A DNA stretch of 64,000 nt from Hormiphora californensis (lineage: Eukaryota; Ctenophora; Tentaculata; Cydippida; Pleurobrachiidae): contig CM035354.1 of the NCBI GenBank assembly GCA_020137815.1, positions 682,001-746,000 of the forward strand, given 5' to 3'. Made by a program: the position numbers and the translations under genes. Below the pieces are notes generated by a model, which saw only the letters and a program-made list of their open reading frames with translations, was not told the DNA's origin and ran no database searches. Shown one piece after another: positions 31,320 to 43,129 of this stretch; within the stretch, counting starts at the first letter, position 1, and each line of letters begins with the position of its first letter.

Positions 31320-31673
31320 TAGTGAACTAGTGTGAGAGACAGAGAGACAGAGACTCTCAATTGAAAAGTTGCAAAATGTGTGTGTGCTGGCCGCCTGATG
31401 AGTATATCACGCGTTACATATCACGCGTGATACACGTGCGTGTTAGTTGAATTTGCACGTGCAAACATTTTGAATTAACCCGTACACGCACACAGGACAT
31501 GATGTATTTCAGATTGGTAATGATAAGTATATAAAATATACCTGGGTTCACCTAAGCACCATTTATTTTTGTACTAGTAGTTTATCAAGAGAGAGAGATA
31601 ATGATACCTATAACACGTTTATAAGACATTATATTCAATATTTTTACTAGGTCATAAACAAGTTATTTAGAGT

Positions 31674-31774
<101 letters not shown>

Positions 31775-32689
31775 AGATTATGTTTTACTTGAGATTTTTA
31801 AAAGTGCGTCACAACATGTGGATATATTGGGGGTGTCGCTTTCACTGTGTAAATATACATTGAGTATAATAGAGAGTATAAATAGTCAAATTTATATTGG
31901 CTTCAATTGGATCACCAAAGGTCGTATATTTATTTATTAAGGAAGTACTGTGTGATGGATAAAGCCAGGTGTTGTGGCTACCTCGTGCGTCTAACTTTTT
32001 AAATACTCCAACTAACACATTTAACGCTGTCAGTGTGCTGAGATATGTCAAATCAGATAACTATATGTCAGTTGTACATGTGACTATGTGTGTGTGTTGT
32101 GTATTGTGTGAACGTGTGTGGATAAAGAGTGTGTTTTTTTTCTTTTTTTAAAATCTGTCGAATTTCCCGTCTCGTGTTCGTCGTCCAATATTTTGCAATA
32201 TATAAGTTAGGGGCACTGATTAACCAGCTATTAGTGTTAATTAATCCTAATTAGCGCTAATTAGACCCTGTTAATTGGATATAACCTGGTTATTAGTGCT
32301 CCCTACATGTCCTATTTGGGTTATCGTCGTGTTTCAATTTACAGATAATATATATAATTATATTAAATATAAATATTTGAGTCTCTTTAAGGTTTTTTTC
32401 TTGTGTTTAGTAGCTCAACAAAGGTTTTCGTTATTTATCACCAATTTGCTGTCAGCAAAGTGAACACGTGACAATTTTACAGCTAACACGTGTTTGCTAA
32501 AGTTGCTGAGAGCAAAACTTAACGTTGTATATGTTTGGAGACGTATGTGGTTTAGATTTTTCTTAGCAATATATTATATGATATACATAATTATATATAA
32601 TTATATACAGATATAATAATGTTTCCTTTACTAAAGCTATGTGAAGTTTAAAGGATTGTTATTGAAAGGGGACCGTTAAATATTGTTTG

Positions 32690-32855
32690 TGTTACACATG
32701 AGTTAACACATGTTAATTTAACATTGTTAACATGCTACTAACATGAGTTAACATGTTAGTTTAACATTGTTAACATGTTAATTTAACATTGCTAACACAT
32801 GTTAATTTAACATTGTTAACATGAAAGTAACATGTTAACACATGTTAGTTTCATG
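32690..32855. repeat. Palindromic tandem repeat around GTTAACATG
   Basis: The units contain TTAACATTGTTAACATG and ACATGTTAATTTAACATT, each partly self-complementary (GTTAAC, ACATGT). About six irregular units follow each other, so the whole stretch can form several small hairpins. No coding role is apparent. Confidence 0.7.
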
Positions 32856-33584
32856 TGTAATAGCAGATTGAGGTTCACTCCGTACTGGGGACCAAGGGAA
32901 ATTGTGAGTGAGTGAGTTGAGAGAGAGAAACATACATTGGTTTTGTGACTGCAGATAATGCAGCTGATCCAACCAACTTTGCTTTTGTTGTATGCATTCA
33001 CTGAAAAAATAACGTCTTTCAATTTGTACAAATCATTATACTTGGTGGTAAGCGGTAAATGTTAGGGATTTCTGGTACATGTAATTTGGTAAACCCAACC
33101 CAATCATAATACAGATTACAGCCCTAACACCACGTCACCACTTGTTATCACTTGACAAAACACGCTGAGATGGAATATGCTTTAAAACCAGTGAACTCTA
33201 TCGGCCGTTTTATCGAGTTCCCATGAGAGCTGTAGTAGCTGTGCATTTGTCAGCGTAGGATTATGGTATTGATTACCTGTAAATTTTGCGCACACGTGCA
33301 CTGCACAGTGCACCTTGCACAGTGCAGTGCACGCCACGATTGAGTTCTCCAGAACAACTCCAGAACGCCGCGCGGCGGGACATTGACCGCAAACCACTCC
33401 GTCCTGCTGAGCCCATTTTGATTTGTCTGGCCCCGCCGGATGCCGACCCCATCTGATTCTCATTCAGATTCTGAACGCACTGTCGCACGCTCAGATTAGG
33501 GAATTTGATAATCAAAGCGCTTTGATTTGCTGCAACGGCGGCGCTCAGATCATATCAGGTCAGCGCCGCAAGACACTGACAGTC

Positions 33585-33665
33585 AGAGAGATCCACTGGG
33601 GGAGATCCCCACGACCCCCTGTCACTTAACTGTCAGGCCAATGCTCTGGCAGCACACCCCAGATG
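33585..33665 (-). repeat. tRNA-derived SINE-like fragment
   Basis: On the minus strand GCCAGAGCATTGGCCTGACA, then TTAAGTGACAGGGGGTCGTG and GGGATC, resembles the A-box, anticodon and B-box order of a tRNA-derived SINE. The first string recurs at about 34007-34024 and 34080-34097 in the opposite orientation, and in shortened form at about 62381-62397 and 63592-63613. That supports a dispersed family. Confidence 0.5.
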
Positions 33666-34143
33666 GTCAGATATGTGACATTATGTCGACCTCCCCCGGG
33701 GCCGGCCCCCGCTCCCCATGGTTTTCATTTTTTCACCAACTGATATGATTAGTACTAGTTTGTTGAGTAAAACTATAATTGGTCGTGGCCTTGCTGATCG
33801 ATCATGCATGAATATGAAACAGCCTGAGCTGTAACCAGCCTAGCAGTACCTACTACCAGTAGCCACTCTGGCCGTGCCCGATCTGACTCAGATTCTGAGC
33901 GAGATTCAATTTTTCAAAACGCCGCCAGACAGCATGGCAGTACAGCACGTGACCAACTTTAGTCAGTGAGTTTGGAAATCTTTCACAGAGACCAACACCA
34001 GGACTGTCAGAGCATTGGCCTGACCCATTCTCGTTTCTCTCAGCACGCGAGAACGGGGGGGGGGGGGGGGTTAACTGCGGTCAGAGCATTGGCCTGACAG
34101 CACCAGGAACATTGTATACCTTCCATATCAGTATATATATAAT

Positions 34144-34248
34144 ATTTGACTGGGAGGCTCTTTAGTCTTTATTAGGCAGAGTGATAGCTGCATACCCTAC
34201 AGCTAGTAGCATGAACATAGATCACGGAGGAGAGCCTCCCAGTCAAAT
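34144..34248. mobile_element. 105-bp MITE with perfect 18-bp inverted ends
   Basis: The left end is ATTTGACTGGGAGGCTCT (34144-34161) and the right end AGAGCCTCCCAGTCAAAT (34231-34248), a perfect inverted match. The 69-bp interior has no coding potential. The flanks are AT-rich (ATATATAAT on the left), so the target duplication cannot be fixed by eye. It sits about 300 bp from the last exon of the LUC7L3-like gene. Confidence 0.85.
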
Positions 34249-34546
34249 TGTTGTTAAAACCATTACAAACAAGGTGATTCATTACTTCGTGAATAAATAA
34301 AAATAACTGTGAACAACCTTCTCTTCAATACAATATCTGTTTTCTCTCAAACTCGATCCTCTTCACCAGGCTACTTACCCGGTACCCCAGTTCTCTCAAG
34401 TAAGTCTGGGAAACCGGGGGGAAACCAACTATATCTGACTCGAATTCATTACATAACACCGCTTCTGCTTTCTCTTTCCTTTACAATGTTTCACACACAG
34501 AGCAATCAAACACAATACAACACAATGTCCAATGTCTCTCTGTTTT

Positions 34547-37500
34547 CTAGTATCTCCTCCTGTTGTTATACCCTCCTCCTCTGTTATTGTAGTGCCCGTA
34601 GGATCTGTCCCTGGACCGGGACCGTCGTCGAGGGGGCGATGATCTCCGTCTATATGGTGATCGATCACGGCGTCTGTTGTCATCCCTGAAAGAAAGACGT
34701 GATGTTAGCATTTATTTATCAGGAAGTCAGAAGTAACTCTATTTACTATGGAGCAACCCAAGCGAAAAAACTGGAGACATCGAAAAAGGGTCGAACCATC
34801 GAAAGGTCTCGTCGGCTGCACCTCATACTTCTCAAATGACTCCGTCTCCTTCAATTTCCTGACTGTCACCCTCGATCCCATCTCTCTGACCAGTTACTTC
34901 CTGAATCCCCGTTCAAGTCCCCTTTTGGGCCCCGTCTGCCCAAAGATTTAGAACCCAAAGTTTTTTGGAAATTTTTTCCCCAAAAAGAAAAAAAAAGACA
35001 GCATGGCGGGGCCCCCCAGAAAATTTTTTAAAAACCAAACCCCTTTAATTTCGTAAATTTTGGAAAAAAAAATTTTTTTCCCCAAACCAACCCCCGGCTT
35101 AGGGTACCCCTTTTTTCCTCAAGAAGGGGGGGGTTACGCTGAATTCAACAAACCCCGTTGCTTTCCTTTTTTAATGGGTTTTCCCCCGGAATTCAAACAA
35201 ATACAAACCAAGAAAATGTTTCTTTTTCTGGGACCCCTCTTTTGTTTACCTACCCCCTTGTTATTACCCCGTGATTGTCCCGGGAAACCACCTCTCAATA
35301 TTCGTTTTTTATGGGTCACCGCTTGTTGCCCCATCCTGAAGAAAACGGGGGGCATTTTTGCCGGATTGTCCCCCCTTTTAACAGTGTTTGGGGTTCCTTT
35401 TTAAAGTTTCCCCCAAAAACGGATAAAAAATCAAAAAGGGTAACCCAAATTATTTTAAAAGGAACTAACCCCCCTCGTTTCGTCCCCTCGATATTCCTTG
35501 ACCGGAATTTGTCCCGTCCCCTTTTCATATTTCCAAAAAGGCTTTTACCTTTTCGATCAAATTTAGTTTTTTTTCCTAATGGAACGGAAATGGCCCTGAA
35601 AAAGGGGGTAAAAAGGGTTTTTTCCCCCTTTTTAAACCCAAAAGGGGGGGGGGGAAAACCTTTGGTTTTTTGAGATTCCCCTATTTTGGTTTTTAATCCC
35701 CTCACCCGGCTTCCCCTTCTTTGCCCCTTGCGGGCACTAAGTGAGGGGTACCCGGTACAAGGGTTAAACCAGCCCGGTTAAAAGGTTTTCAAAAAAATTT
35801 TTATTTCCGGGCACACGTCGAGCAGCTGCTTTTCATCCTCTTTTGTCTTTTCCCGGATTTTTTACAAGGAAAATCATAGGAACGGGGTTGGTTAGTGAAA
35901 TGGTAAATAACATTCAAAACACAATGAAACGGTTCTCTAAAAGGATAAATTTTTAATAGAGGGAGAGAGAGAGAGAGAGATAGAGAGAAGAGAGAAGAGG
36001 AGAGGAGGGGAAGGGGGGAGAGAGGGAAAGGAGAGGGAAGAGAAAGGAGAGAAGAGGGGAGACGATGATCTTTTTGGCGAAAAAAACCTTTGGAACCTCT
36101 GTATTCTTGTGTTTTTTGTTGCTTAAGCAAAACCCATGATACAAGGTCCCTACGCAGGAAGAAAAAGATCGGGTTCAGAATTTAGTTTAGTTTACCACCG
36201 TTACCACCCAATCCTCGGCAAAAACTAGTCCCTTTTGTACACTGTTACATTATGCCTTTTGAAACCTACACACTGTCCGGTTTTCTTTCTCTTAACCTCC
36301 AACTCCCCTAATTTCTTTAATTGTTTCCAAAGAGTAATCAAGTGTTGTTTCCCCTAAAGGGGTCAACCCTGGTCTGGGTATCGTTGACAACAAGAAACGC
36401 TCACAAGTTGTACACACCTCCATATGTTTCATCTCGTTTATAAATGGGACGTTCTGTTTTACCTGGTGGGGTGGGAGAATGAGAGAGGAAGCTGGGAGAG
36501 AGAAAGAGGGAGAGGGGGGGAAAAGGGGAGGGAGAGGAGAGAAGGGGAAAAAGAGGAAAGGGGAGAAGGGGAAAAGGAAAAAAATTGAAAAATTGGGGGG
36601 GGTTAAAAAAACCCGGAAAAAATTTCCCCCGGGGGGTTTTACTTTTCAAATTTTTTTTCCCGCTTTGCATAAATCCACGTTTTTTCAGGGGTTTTTCCCC
36701 CGCAAAACCCCCCGGGGGGGGGGCCAAAAAAGGAAATAACAGCCAAATTTCCCAAAAAGGGGGGGGTTTTTTTTTTAACAGCATGGGGGGGGGGGGCCCC
36801 AATTTTAAAAAACTCCCCCTATTTTACTTTTTAAAAGGGGGTGAAAAAAAGGGGGAAAAATACACTTATCGTTGATGGAAATTTTTGGGGAAATGAAAAA
36901 AAAAGTTTGGGGAAAAAACCCTAAAAATAAACTCGGCTCGACGACAAAAGGCCCCCCTTTTTGTTCAACTTTTGGTTTTTCGTCCTCCGGGGGCCCCCAA
37001 AATTTTCATAATCTTGTTGTTTTAATTGTTGTTTTTTTGGGCTTTTTTCGTTAACAAAACCCCCAAAAAAGGAGATTTCCCCATAACCCATGCGAACCTT
37101 AAAACTAAAAGGGGAAGAAGAAAAAGGGGGGGGGTTGGTAATGGAATCCCCTCCTTAAAAAACTCGAAAAATAAAAAGCGGAACTTACCCCTTTCATTTT
37201 GGTTGATTGGGTACTTAAGGGGATGGGGGGGTTTTAAAAATGTCAAATTTTTAAAAAAAAATATTCCAGGAAATTTTTTAATTTAGTTAGAAAACCTTAG
37301 TTTTGGGGGGGGGGGGGGGTTTTTAGTTTTTCAAAAGCCACAAAAATTTTACCCCCCTATTTTTTAAAAAAACAAATAGATTTTTAACCCTTTAACCCCT
37401 TGGGGGTCCTTTAAACCACTTGCCTATTTACCAAGAAAGGGCTGTTCTCCTGGACACAAAGACATGGGGGGGGGGGGGCACAAAGGGTTGAACAGGGCAA

Positions 37501-38366
37501 GGCTGCCACCCTGATTTCTTACCTTTTCCAGCAGCATGTCTATTTTCTTGTCGAGATCTTCTAATTTCTGTATCCTTCCCTCATCCATCTTATCCTGTTC
37601 CTGAGAATTATTGAGAAATGAAATTATTGAAAGTGTGTCGAAACCGCTAAAACTAAAAGCTCGTGCTTACTGATCGACAAGTAACGCCGCGCGGCTCTAC
37701 TGCTTACAACTCTTGGCTTTTAACCGACTCAAAACTGCGCGCTCGGCCACACACCTGTTTCATATATCTCTCGTCATGTTCCAGACGTTCGTGCTGTTTT
37801 CGGATCTTCTTTTCCATGTCCTCAACAATTCCCTCCAGAAATCGGAGCATCATTGCCTCATAACCCATTGTCTTGTAACGCTGACTAGTTCGGTAACTGG
37901 AGAGAGAGACAATAATGGGTAGGGAGTTGGTAACATGTAGTATCACACATGCACTTAGAAACACATAAACAGACAAATAAAAAGACAGACAGACAGACTT
38001 ACACTTCTCTGATTTTCTGGTCGTGTATTGGATACTTGCAAGTACCAAGATCGGCCCGGGTATTAGTAAATAGATCGTGAGGGCAGAATTTCACCAAATA
38101 ATACTTACACACCTGAGAGTTAAATGTAGTTCAGATAACATTAATTGATAATTGGGAAGGGGGGGGGGGTACTAAAATATGTTTTTCAAACTGACACACA
38201 ATAACAATAATAGCCAAGTACAGTTTTGGTAATTGAACGATAAGTAAGATTAAACACTTACGTTACTGTCAGACCAGTGTAGTGCTCCCTTCTCCCTCTC
38301 AGTATCGGTCATGTCCCTATCCTTACCCATCAACTCATCCAACATAGCTCGCATCTCAGCAGCCAT
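34547..38366 (-). CDS. LUC7L3-like U1 snRNP-associated splicing factor (middle lost)
   Basis: LUC7 proteins join the U1 snRNP and help choose 5' splice sites. Exon 1 (38262-38366) starts MAAEMRAMLDELMGKDRD, matching the LUC7 N-terminus. Exon 2 (38003-38112) carries the CCCH zinc finger VCKYYLVKFCPHDLFTNTRA...C...H. Exon 3 (37755-37896) reads YRTSQRYKTMGYEAMM, and exon 4 (37523-37600) EQDKMDEGRIQKLEDLDKK. All phases join without error. The last exon (34547-34685) is an RS tail, RRRSSPPRRRSRSRDRSYG, ending NNRRRY before TAG. Linking that tail to exons 1-4 is inference from position, strand and the RS tail of the family. The second zinc finger and the rest of the middle fall in corrupted sequence at 34.95-37.48 kb. 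LUC7L3 fits exon 1 and 2 better than LUC7L/L2, moderately. Confidence 0.85.
34950..37480. other. Homopolymer-inflated sequence within the LUC7L3-like locus
   Basis: Nearly every base run is stretched to three or more identical bases (AAAAAA, TTTTTT, CCCC, GGGGGGG) while short mixed words remain between them. No exon with clean splice sites is readable, though the missing middle of the LUC7L3-like gene should lie here. A GA-rich patch is present at about 35960-36060 and another at 36480-36580. Open frames in this block are artefacts of runs. This looks like low-quality consensus rather than real sequence. Confidence 0.75.
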
Positions 38367-38702
38367 ATTGGGCAACACCGGTTCTGGGTCCTATATAGGG
38401 TATTTAGTTAGTTATTGGGCAACACTGGGTCTGGGTCCTATATTATAGGGGGTATTTAGTTAGTTATTGGGTCCTAAATATAGGGTTTTTGGGCTGTGGG
38501 CAAGTGGATATTTTAGAGGGGTCAGTGGGGTGGGGAGAGAGAAGGGGCCAGATGAAGGGGTCAGTGGGGGTATTTTAGACCTTCCTGAAACTCGTGGAGT
38601 GGGGGTAAAAGAAGAAACCGAGTTTTTTTACCGCTGAAGTAAACGACAGAAAGAAAAAAACAAACACACAGAAAAATATTGTCCTCTCTCTGAATATCCA
38701 GC

Positions 38703-39047
38703 TCAGAAACCGTGAACTTTGATCTGTTCGATTCGGGCAATGCCAATAGCGGATAAGAAATCCTTGACATTTTTCCTCTGGTCCCCCTGTAACTGCAATA
38801 CCTCCCCATACTCAGGATGGTCCACTACTGTGCCGTTACAATGAAACTCTTTCTTCACAGCTTTGATAATCCTCTTGAGATCATAACTCTGGGAAATGCC
38901 CTGGATGGTGGTGAGGGTTTTCCTTCCGTTTCTCTGTTGTATCCTAATATGGATATCCTCTTTCTGTACACCGTCCTCTTGTTCCTCCATCACATCCGCA
39001 AAGGGATCTCTCCTGTCCAAGTTAGTTATTCCGCTGGGTTCAGCCAT
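38703..39047 (-). CDS. EIF1: Translation initiation factor eIF1 (SUI1)
   Basis: This is an intronless, complete frame of 114 residues, the usual eIF1 length. eIF1 binds the 40S subunit near the P site and enforces start-codon accuracy. The SUI1 core is unmistakable: DIHIRIQQRNGRKTLTTIQG, then KKEFHCNGTVVDHPEYGEV and LQLQGDQRKN, ending KVHGF. The N-terminus MAEPSGITNLDRRDPFADV has the DPFAD motif of animal eIF1. It lies between LUC7L3-like (starting at 38366) and PPT1-like (ending at 39333), all on the minus strand with gaps of about 290-340 bp. No introns and strong conservation would also fit a retrocopy, but the intact frame argues for a live gene. Confidence 0.97.
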   Translation of the reverse strand: MAEPSGITNLDRRDPFADVMEEQEDGVQKEDIHIRIQQRNGRKTLTTIQGISQSYDLKRIIKAVKKEFHCNGTVVDHPEYGEVLQLQGDQRKNVKDFLSAIGIARIEQIKVHGF

Positions 39048-39332
39048 GATTGAAGTGCGTGTCTGTGTGTGTCTATCGCAGTGTCTAGGGTCTGGAGATA
39101 GAGTTGGGAGCAGCTAGGCTAAAATAAGGAGAGGTTTTGTTAGCTGTGGTTGAAAACAACAATTATATTGCAAACGCGTTTAATAAACTAAAGCACACAA
39201 ATCAAGCGGTATGTAAATCACGATAAAAATCACGATAAGAAAGTAAAAACCTTGTTTTGTTAAAACCCGTTTTATTTTATAGGGAGGGTCGAACAAGGCA
39301 ATAAAAAATGTAGAGGTAAAAAAATAATTTAT

Positions 39333-40201
39333 CTAGTTTCGAAGACGCGGGTAGACCTCATTCTCCCAAAATTCATTCGGAATTTTTAGATGATCAGCAT
39401 AAATAGACAGAAAATGAAGTCGATTCTGTTCCCACAGTTCTTTCAATCCCAGCCTGTCCTCTATCCACAATTCCTTACTCTCTTGGAGACTGTAAACTTC
39501 TTTATCCTGCCCTGGTTTAAAGAAACCAAACCATTCACTAGCGTAGGGTATAACAGTCGCGTCTTGTGTAAAGCGAACTAGTGTTACATTTGATGTTTTG
39601 AGGAGATTTGAGCGGTAAACTGGGTTGAAATGGGTTAGCTGATTCATCCCAGCTAGAAACCTGCTCTTGCTTCTAAACAAGGGGTCATTAAAAGGATCCC
39701 TCCAGTATTGAGCCTGGGCGATCATTCCCTGTACTAGGGGGGTGTAAGCACCAAAGTCCAAGAGAATCTTCACTTTCTCACAAACAGTATCGAGGGGTGG
39801 GACAATCAGGGAGTCCGAACACACCCGCCTGAGGTCCACCAAACTGATATAAATTCACCCACAGTGAGGTTTGAACAGGTCTGTAACAAAGTTCGCATTA
39901 GCAAGCCTCCCTGGGAGAAACCCAGCGCATGAAATCCTTCCTTTAATTCAGGATCTGATTGCAATACACTGCAAGCGTAATCGAGTTGTTTGTGGGGGTC
40001 CATGAACACGCTGTTGAACTTATCCATATCATTATCAGGTCCAATCATGAGATTATGGATATATACACCAGGTATGGCAGCCTGAAGACGTTTCACAACT
40101 GGATAAAGACTGGCAGCATTATCGTTCACACCGTGCCACAATACCACAGGGAGGGAATATCCACCAGGCAGTATCAGAAAAAGGGCAAATATCCAATACA
40201 T
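39333..40201 (-). CDS. PPT1: Palmitoyl-protein thioesterase 1 (PPT1)-like, with frame breaks
   Basis: PPT1 is a soluble lysosomal enzyme that removes palmitate from cysteines of proteins. The frame opens at 40201 with a signal peptide (MYWIFALFLILPGGYSLP), followed by VVLWHGVNDN (oxyanion region), the nucleophile elbow GFSQGG, QDATVIPYASEWFGF holding the acidic triad residue, and ADHLKIPNEFW holding the histidine. Total length, about 290 codons, is close to the family norm. The frame is broken near 39800-39850, between EFISV and VCEKVKILLDFGAY: the family motif GG(P)QAGVFGLPDCP is readable only in another frame. Two single-base errors in the consensus explain this more simply than an intron, because no splice sites fit. 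Confidence 0.93.
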
Positions 40202-41032
40202 TTCACTATCACTGATAGAGTAATTACGCTCAACAATAGATACTGTTAACTTTGTAACTTTGTTAAGAGTTAGAGAAATTGAGAACTAAGAGCGAAACAG
40301 TATCCCAACACCGAATGGTATCACTTTTCAACAGCCGAGGAGAAGCTGCCGAATAGAGTCGAGAAAGCGGTAAACGTATGTAGAGTTAATCGCAATGAGT
40401 CTAATACACAATGGGTTCGAATTGAACCGTTCGATCATTTGCCGCCGGTGTCGGGGACCGAGGTGGAAACTTGATGAAACAAAGAGCTGTCAAGTCTCAA
40501 CTTTTGATTGGCAAACTGCTGGCGTGGGATAAGGCAGCGCGGGATAAGGCAGCGCGGGATAAGGCAGCGAGGGATAAGGCAGCGCTTTTCAATACTTTTG
40601 ACAACAAGAATTATTGCATTATGTGTTCATAATGCTGAGTTTCCCTGCCCTACCGTTTCACATGTCAGTGACATTGTCACTGCCAACAGGATCAAGGCTT
40701 GGTCATAATGTAATGTGAGATGCATACGATCTAGCTGTCAGTATACTTCTATAATAATAATAATAATAGTAACAGTTTATATCCCGCTCTGACACAGTTT
40801 GTAATATGCAAATGGTCCGCCTTTCCGAAAAACAGTGACTGCAACCAGATGCCTGCTCCTAGAGCGGTCCTTTATCTTCGGCGTATGGTGCGATTAGGAG
40901 GTGATTTTCTTATGGGTGATTGATCAGGCATGGACGTGAATATCGGCAACACGTTTTCTGAGGAGGTATAATCCTCGGGAGGGTTATTTGCTCCCAAGGT
41001 TGACGGCTAGTGTCTCAAGCCTAGATTGGGTA
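40202..41032. other. PPT1 upstream region, repeat debris, no gene seen
   Basis: This holds the PPT1 promoter side near 40202-40450, then a four-copy 15-bp repeat (GCGGGATAAGGCAGC) at about 40521-40582. After it comes a segment (about 40600-40660) that recurs inverted near 52560-52620 (AACAAGAATTATTGCATTATG). An (ATA)n stretch near 40750-40770 is followed by a TTTATATCCCGCT string that also occurs near 45955. I see no exon. Confidence 0.55.
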
Positions 41033-41440
41033 CTACTCACAGTGGAAAGGACAACAGCACTGACAGTGAAAGGAAAAAACCGATGGGTAGTAGATCGACA
41101 GTAAAACAGCAGACCAACAGACAGGACTAAGGACAAGACTAAGGACAAAACTATGAATCAGAATATTTAGTGGAACTAACAGACGCCCAGAATCATAGGT
41201 TGAGACACCACCAAGGAGGGGGGGGGTAGGTAGGGGATTTTTTTGTTGTTGTTTTTTTTTGTTTTTTTTGATTTCTTTTTTTGTTGTTTTTTTTGTTGTT
41301 GTCTTTTCTTTTTTTCTTCTTTTTTTTTTCTTTTTTTTGATTTTTTTTTGATTTTTTTTTCTTTTTTTTAAATTTTTTTGATTTTTTTTTGATTTTTTTT
41401 TTGCTTTTTTGCTTTTTTTCTTTCTTTCTTTTATCAATAA
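41033..41440. repeat. T-rich low-complexity tract
   Basis: From about 41230 to 41430 the sequence is almost pure T broken by single G or C (GATTTTTTTT repeated). It may be the A-rich tail of a retroelement inserted on the minus strand, since a LINE fragment on that strand begins a few hundred bases further on. The lysine-rich frame on the minus strand is not a gene. Confidence 0.7.
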
Positions 41441-41765
41441 ATTAGGTCATCAATAAATTATCTCTACAATTCGTCTACAAAAGAAACAGCCCTGGGTACG
41501 CCCAAAAAATTAAAACTCATAAAAAATAGAAACTTCCATCCCGTAACAAATATATAAAAACCACTTAGATCACACTTAAAAAAGACACACACATACACAC
41601 ATATACTGGAAACAAATGAGTCTGAAAAACAGCCCGGGGTTTTGAAAAAAACTCATCACAAAAAAGAGGCAGGCAGGCAAGCATTAACAAATAAATATAA
41701 AAACGCTTAGAACACACTAGAAAAAGCACTAGAACACTTGGAGAAACGCTCTAAGACCTCAGTAC

Positions 41766-42650
41766 TCAAAAAACACTGGAAACACTTGACTTAGAAACAC
41801 ACTCAGAAATACACAAAAAAACACACAATTGTCTGAGGAGTCTCTTTTGGATTTTGATAACGATTTTAGAGGTCATATGCCTCTTTGAAGAAAGATTTAG
41901 CAAGGCAACATTGCAGGAGCGGACAACTTTGGATACGTGAGCAGAGAAGGTTAGTTCGGGATCCAACATCACTCCGATGTTCCTAACACTTGTTGTGGGT
42001 ACAGTGGGTTGTTCGTTTTCAAGGGTTTGGATAGAAGTTGGATTTGGCAGCTTGTCATTTCTGTTTCTCAGGAACATTACTTCTGTCTTCGAGGGATTCA
42101 GACAGAGGAAGTTCTGTGACATCCACGTTTTAATATGGTACAGACATGCTTGTAGGGTTTTCTCAAGGTTGGCTAGGTTATCGTTCGAGAAGGCCGCATA
42201 GAGCTGCGTGTCGTCGGCATACAATTCGATCTCGAGGCCATGATGTCTTGCAATAGCTTCGAGTTCCTTGGTATAGAGGATGAAAAGTAGCGGTCCTAGT
42301 ATGGAGCCCTGTGGGACTCAAATTTCGATGGTCAGCGGGGCAGATGTTACGTTGCCAATCTTGGTTTTTGTCTTCCGTCCGGTAAGGTAGCTTTTGAACC
42401 AAGTTAGTGCCATTCCAGTGACTCCCTAATGGTGTTCAAGCTTGTTTAGAAGTGAGGGATGGTGAATGGTATCAAAAGCTGCGCTTAGGTCCAGCAATAC
42501 TAAGACCGCTTTCGATTTCTTGTCCGTTATGAGAAGAAGATCGTTAACAACCTTGAGAAGTGCAGTTTCGGTGCTGTGGTTTGGCCTATAAGCCGATTGG
42601 GCATCTGGTAGCAGGTTGTTATCTTCTCACATAGCTTAGAGTTAGCTAAC
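41766..42650 (-). mobile_element. LINE reverse-transcriptase fragment (CR1/L2-like clade)
   Basis: On the minus strand an RT domain can be read across frame breaks. [14 protein letters not shown] lies near 42600, then [20 protein letters not shown], then PQGSILGPLLFILYTKEL near 42300, then the catalytic ELYADDTQLYAAFS near 42180-42230. Past it come LNPSKTEVMFL and NIGVMLDPELTFSAHV in a 152-codon open stretch (41766-42224). Stops and frameshifts upstream and the lack of an N-terminal endonuclease show a truncated, dead copy. CR1/L2/Rex-type elements have this motif set; the exact clade is uncertain. Confidence 0.88.
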
Positions 42651-43129
42651 TCCCAATCACATGACACTTGCTAACCAGCTTTTGACATTCCAACTTAACT
42701 ACTTATCTAACATCTCACACTCGACTCGCAAGATAAAAAGGTGTATGTAACACGCGAAACGCGCGGCAGAGCATTTCATGTTTTGTTGAGTGGCGCGCAC
42801 ACACACGTCCATCAAACTGTGTCAATGAGGTGTTTGATGAAGGAGTAGCTCGTCACTGTGCGCGTGGCTCTAGTTGCTACACCGGTCACCGTTGCCCCTC
42901 GCAACGAAAGTGTGACCAAAATGGTCCCTCTACCGATTAGTTAAAGTGCGTTTCAAACGACTTGACCTGAGATTCCTGGAAATTCAGGATTTCCCCTTTG
43001 TAAATACACGTGCAATGCGCCGAATTCCAAGAATTACGGGTCAAGTCGCTTGAAACGGACTTTAGTATACCAAAATGTCGTTTTCGAATTCTAACCCTGC
43101 TAAAGTCCGATTTTTAATAATGTGAACGG
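42651..43129. repeat. GC-rich dispersed repeat between two LINE fragments
   Basis: This segment shares strings in inverted orientation with 52220-52400: GTGTGACCAAAATGGTCCCT with CTACCGATTAGT, and AGTATACCAAAATGTCGTTT with CGAATTCTAACCCTGC. It also contains an internal inverted pair around AAGTGCGTTTCAAACGACTTGACC and GGGTCAAGTCGCTTGAAACGGACTTTA (42954-43065), so it can fold into a hairpin. It has no coding content. Confidence 0.65.

Noticed and set aside
35060-37286. Many 60-130 codon frames on both strands
   Set aside because: They arise in homopolymer-inflated sequence, overlap each other on both strands and show no domain. The same applies to 46506-48500.
41033-41437. 134-codon lysine-rich frame on the minus strand
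   Set aside because: It is the translation of a T-rich low-complexity tract, with no start context, splice sites or conserved motifs.
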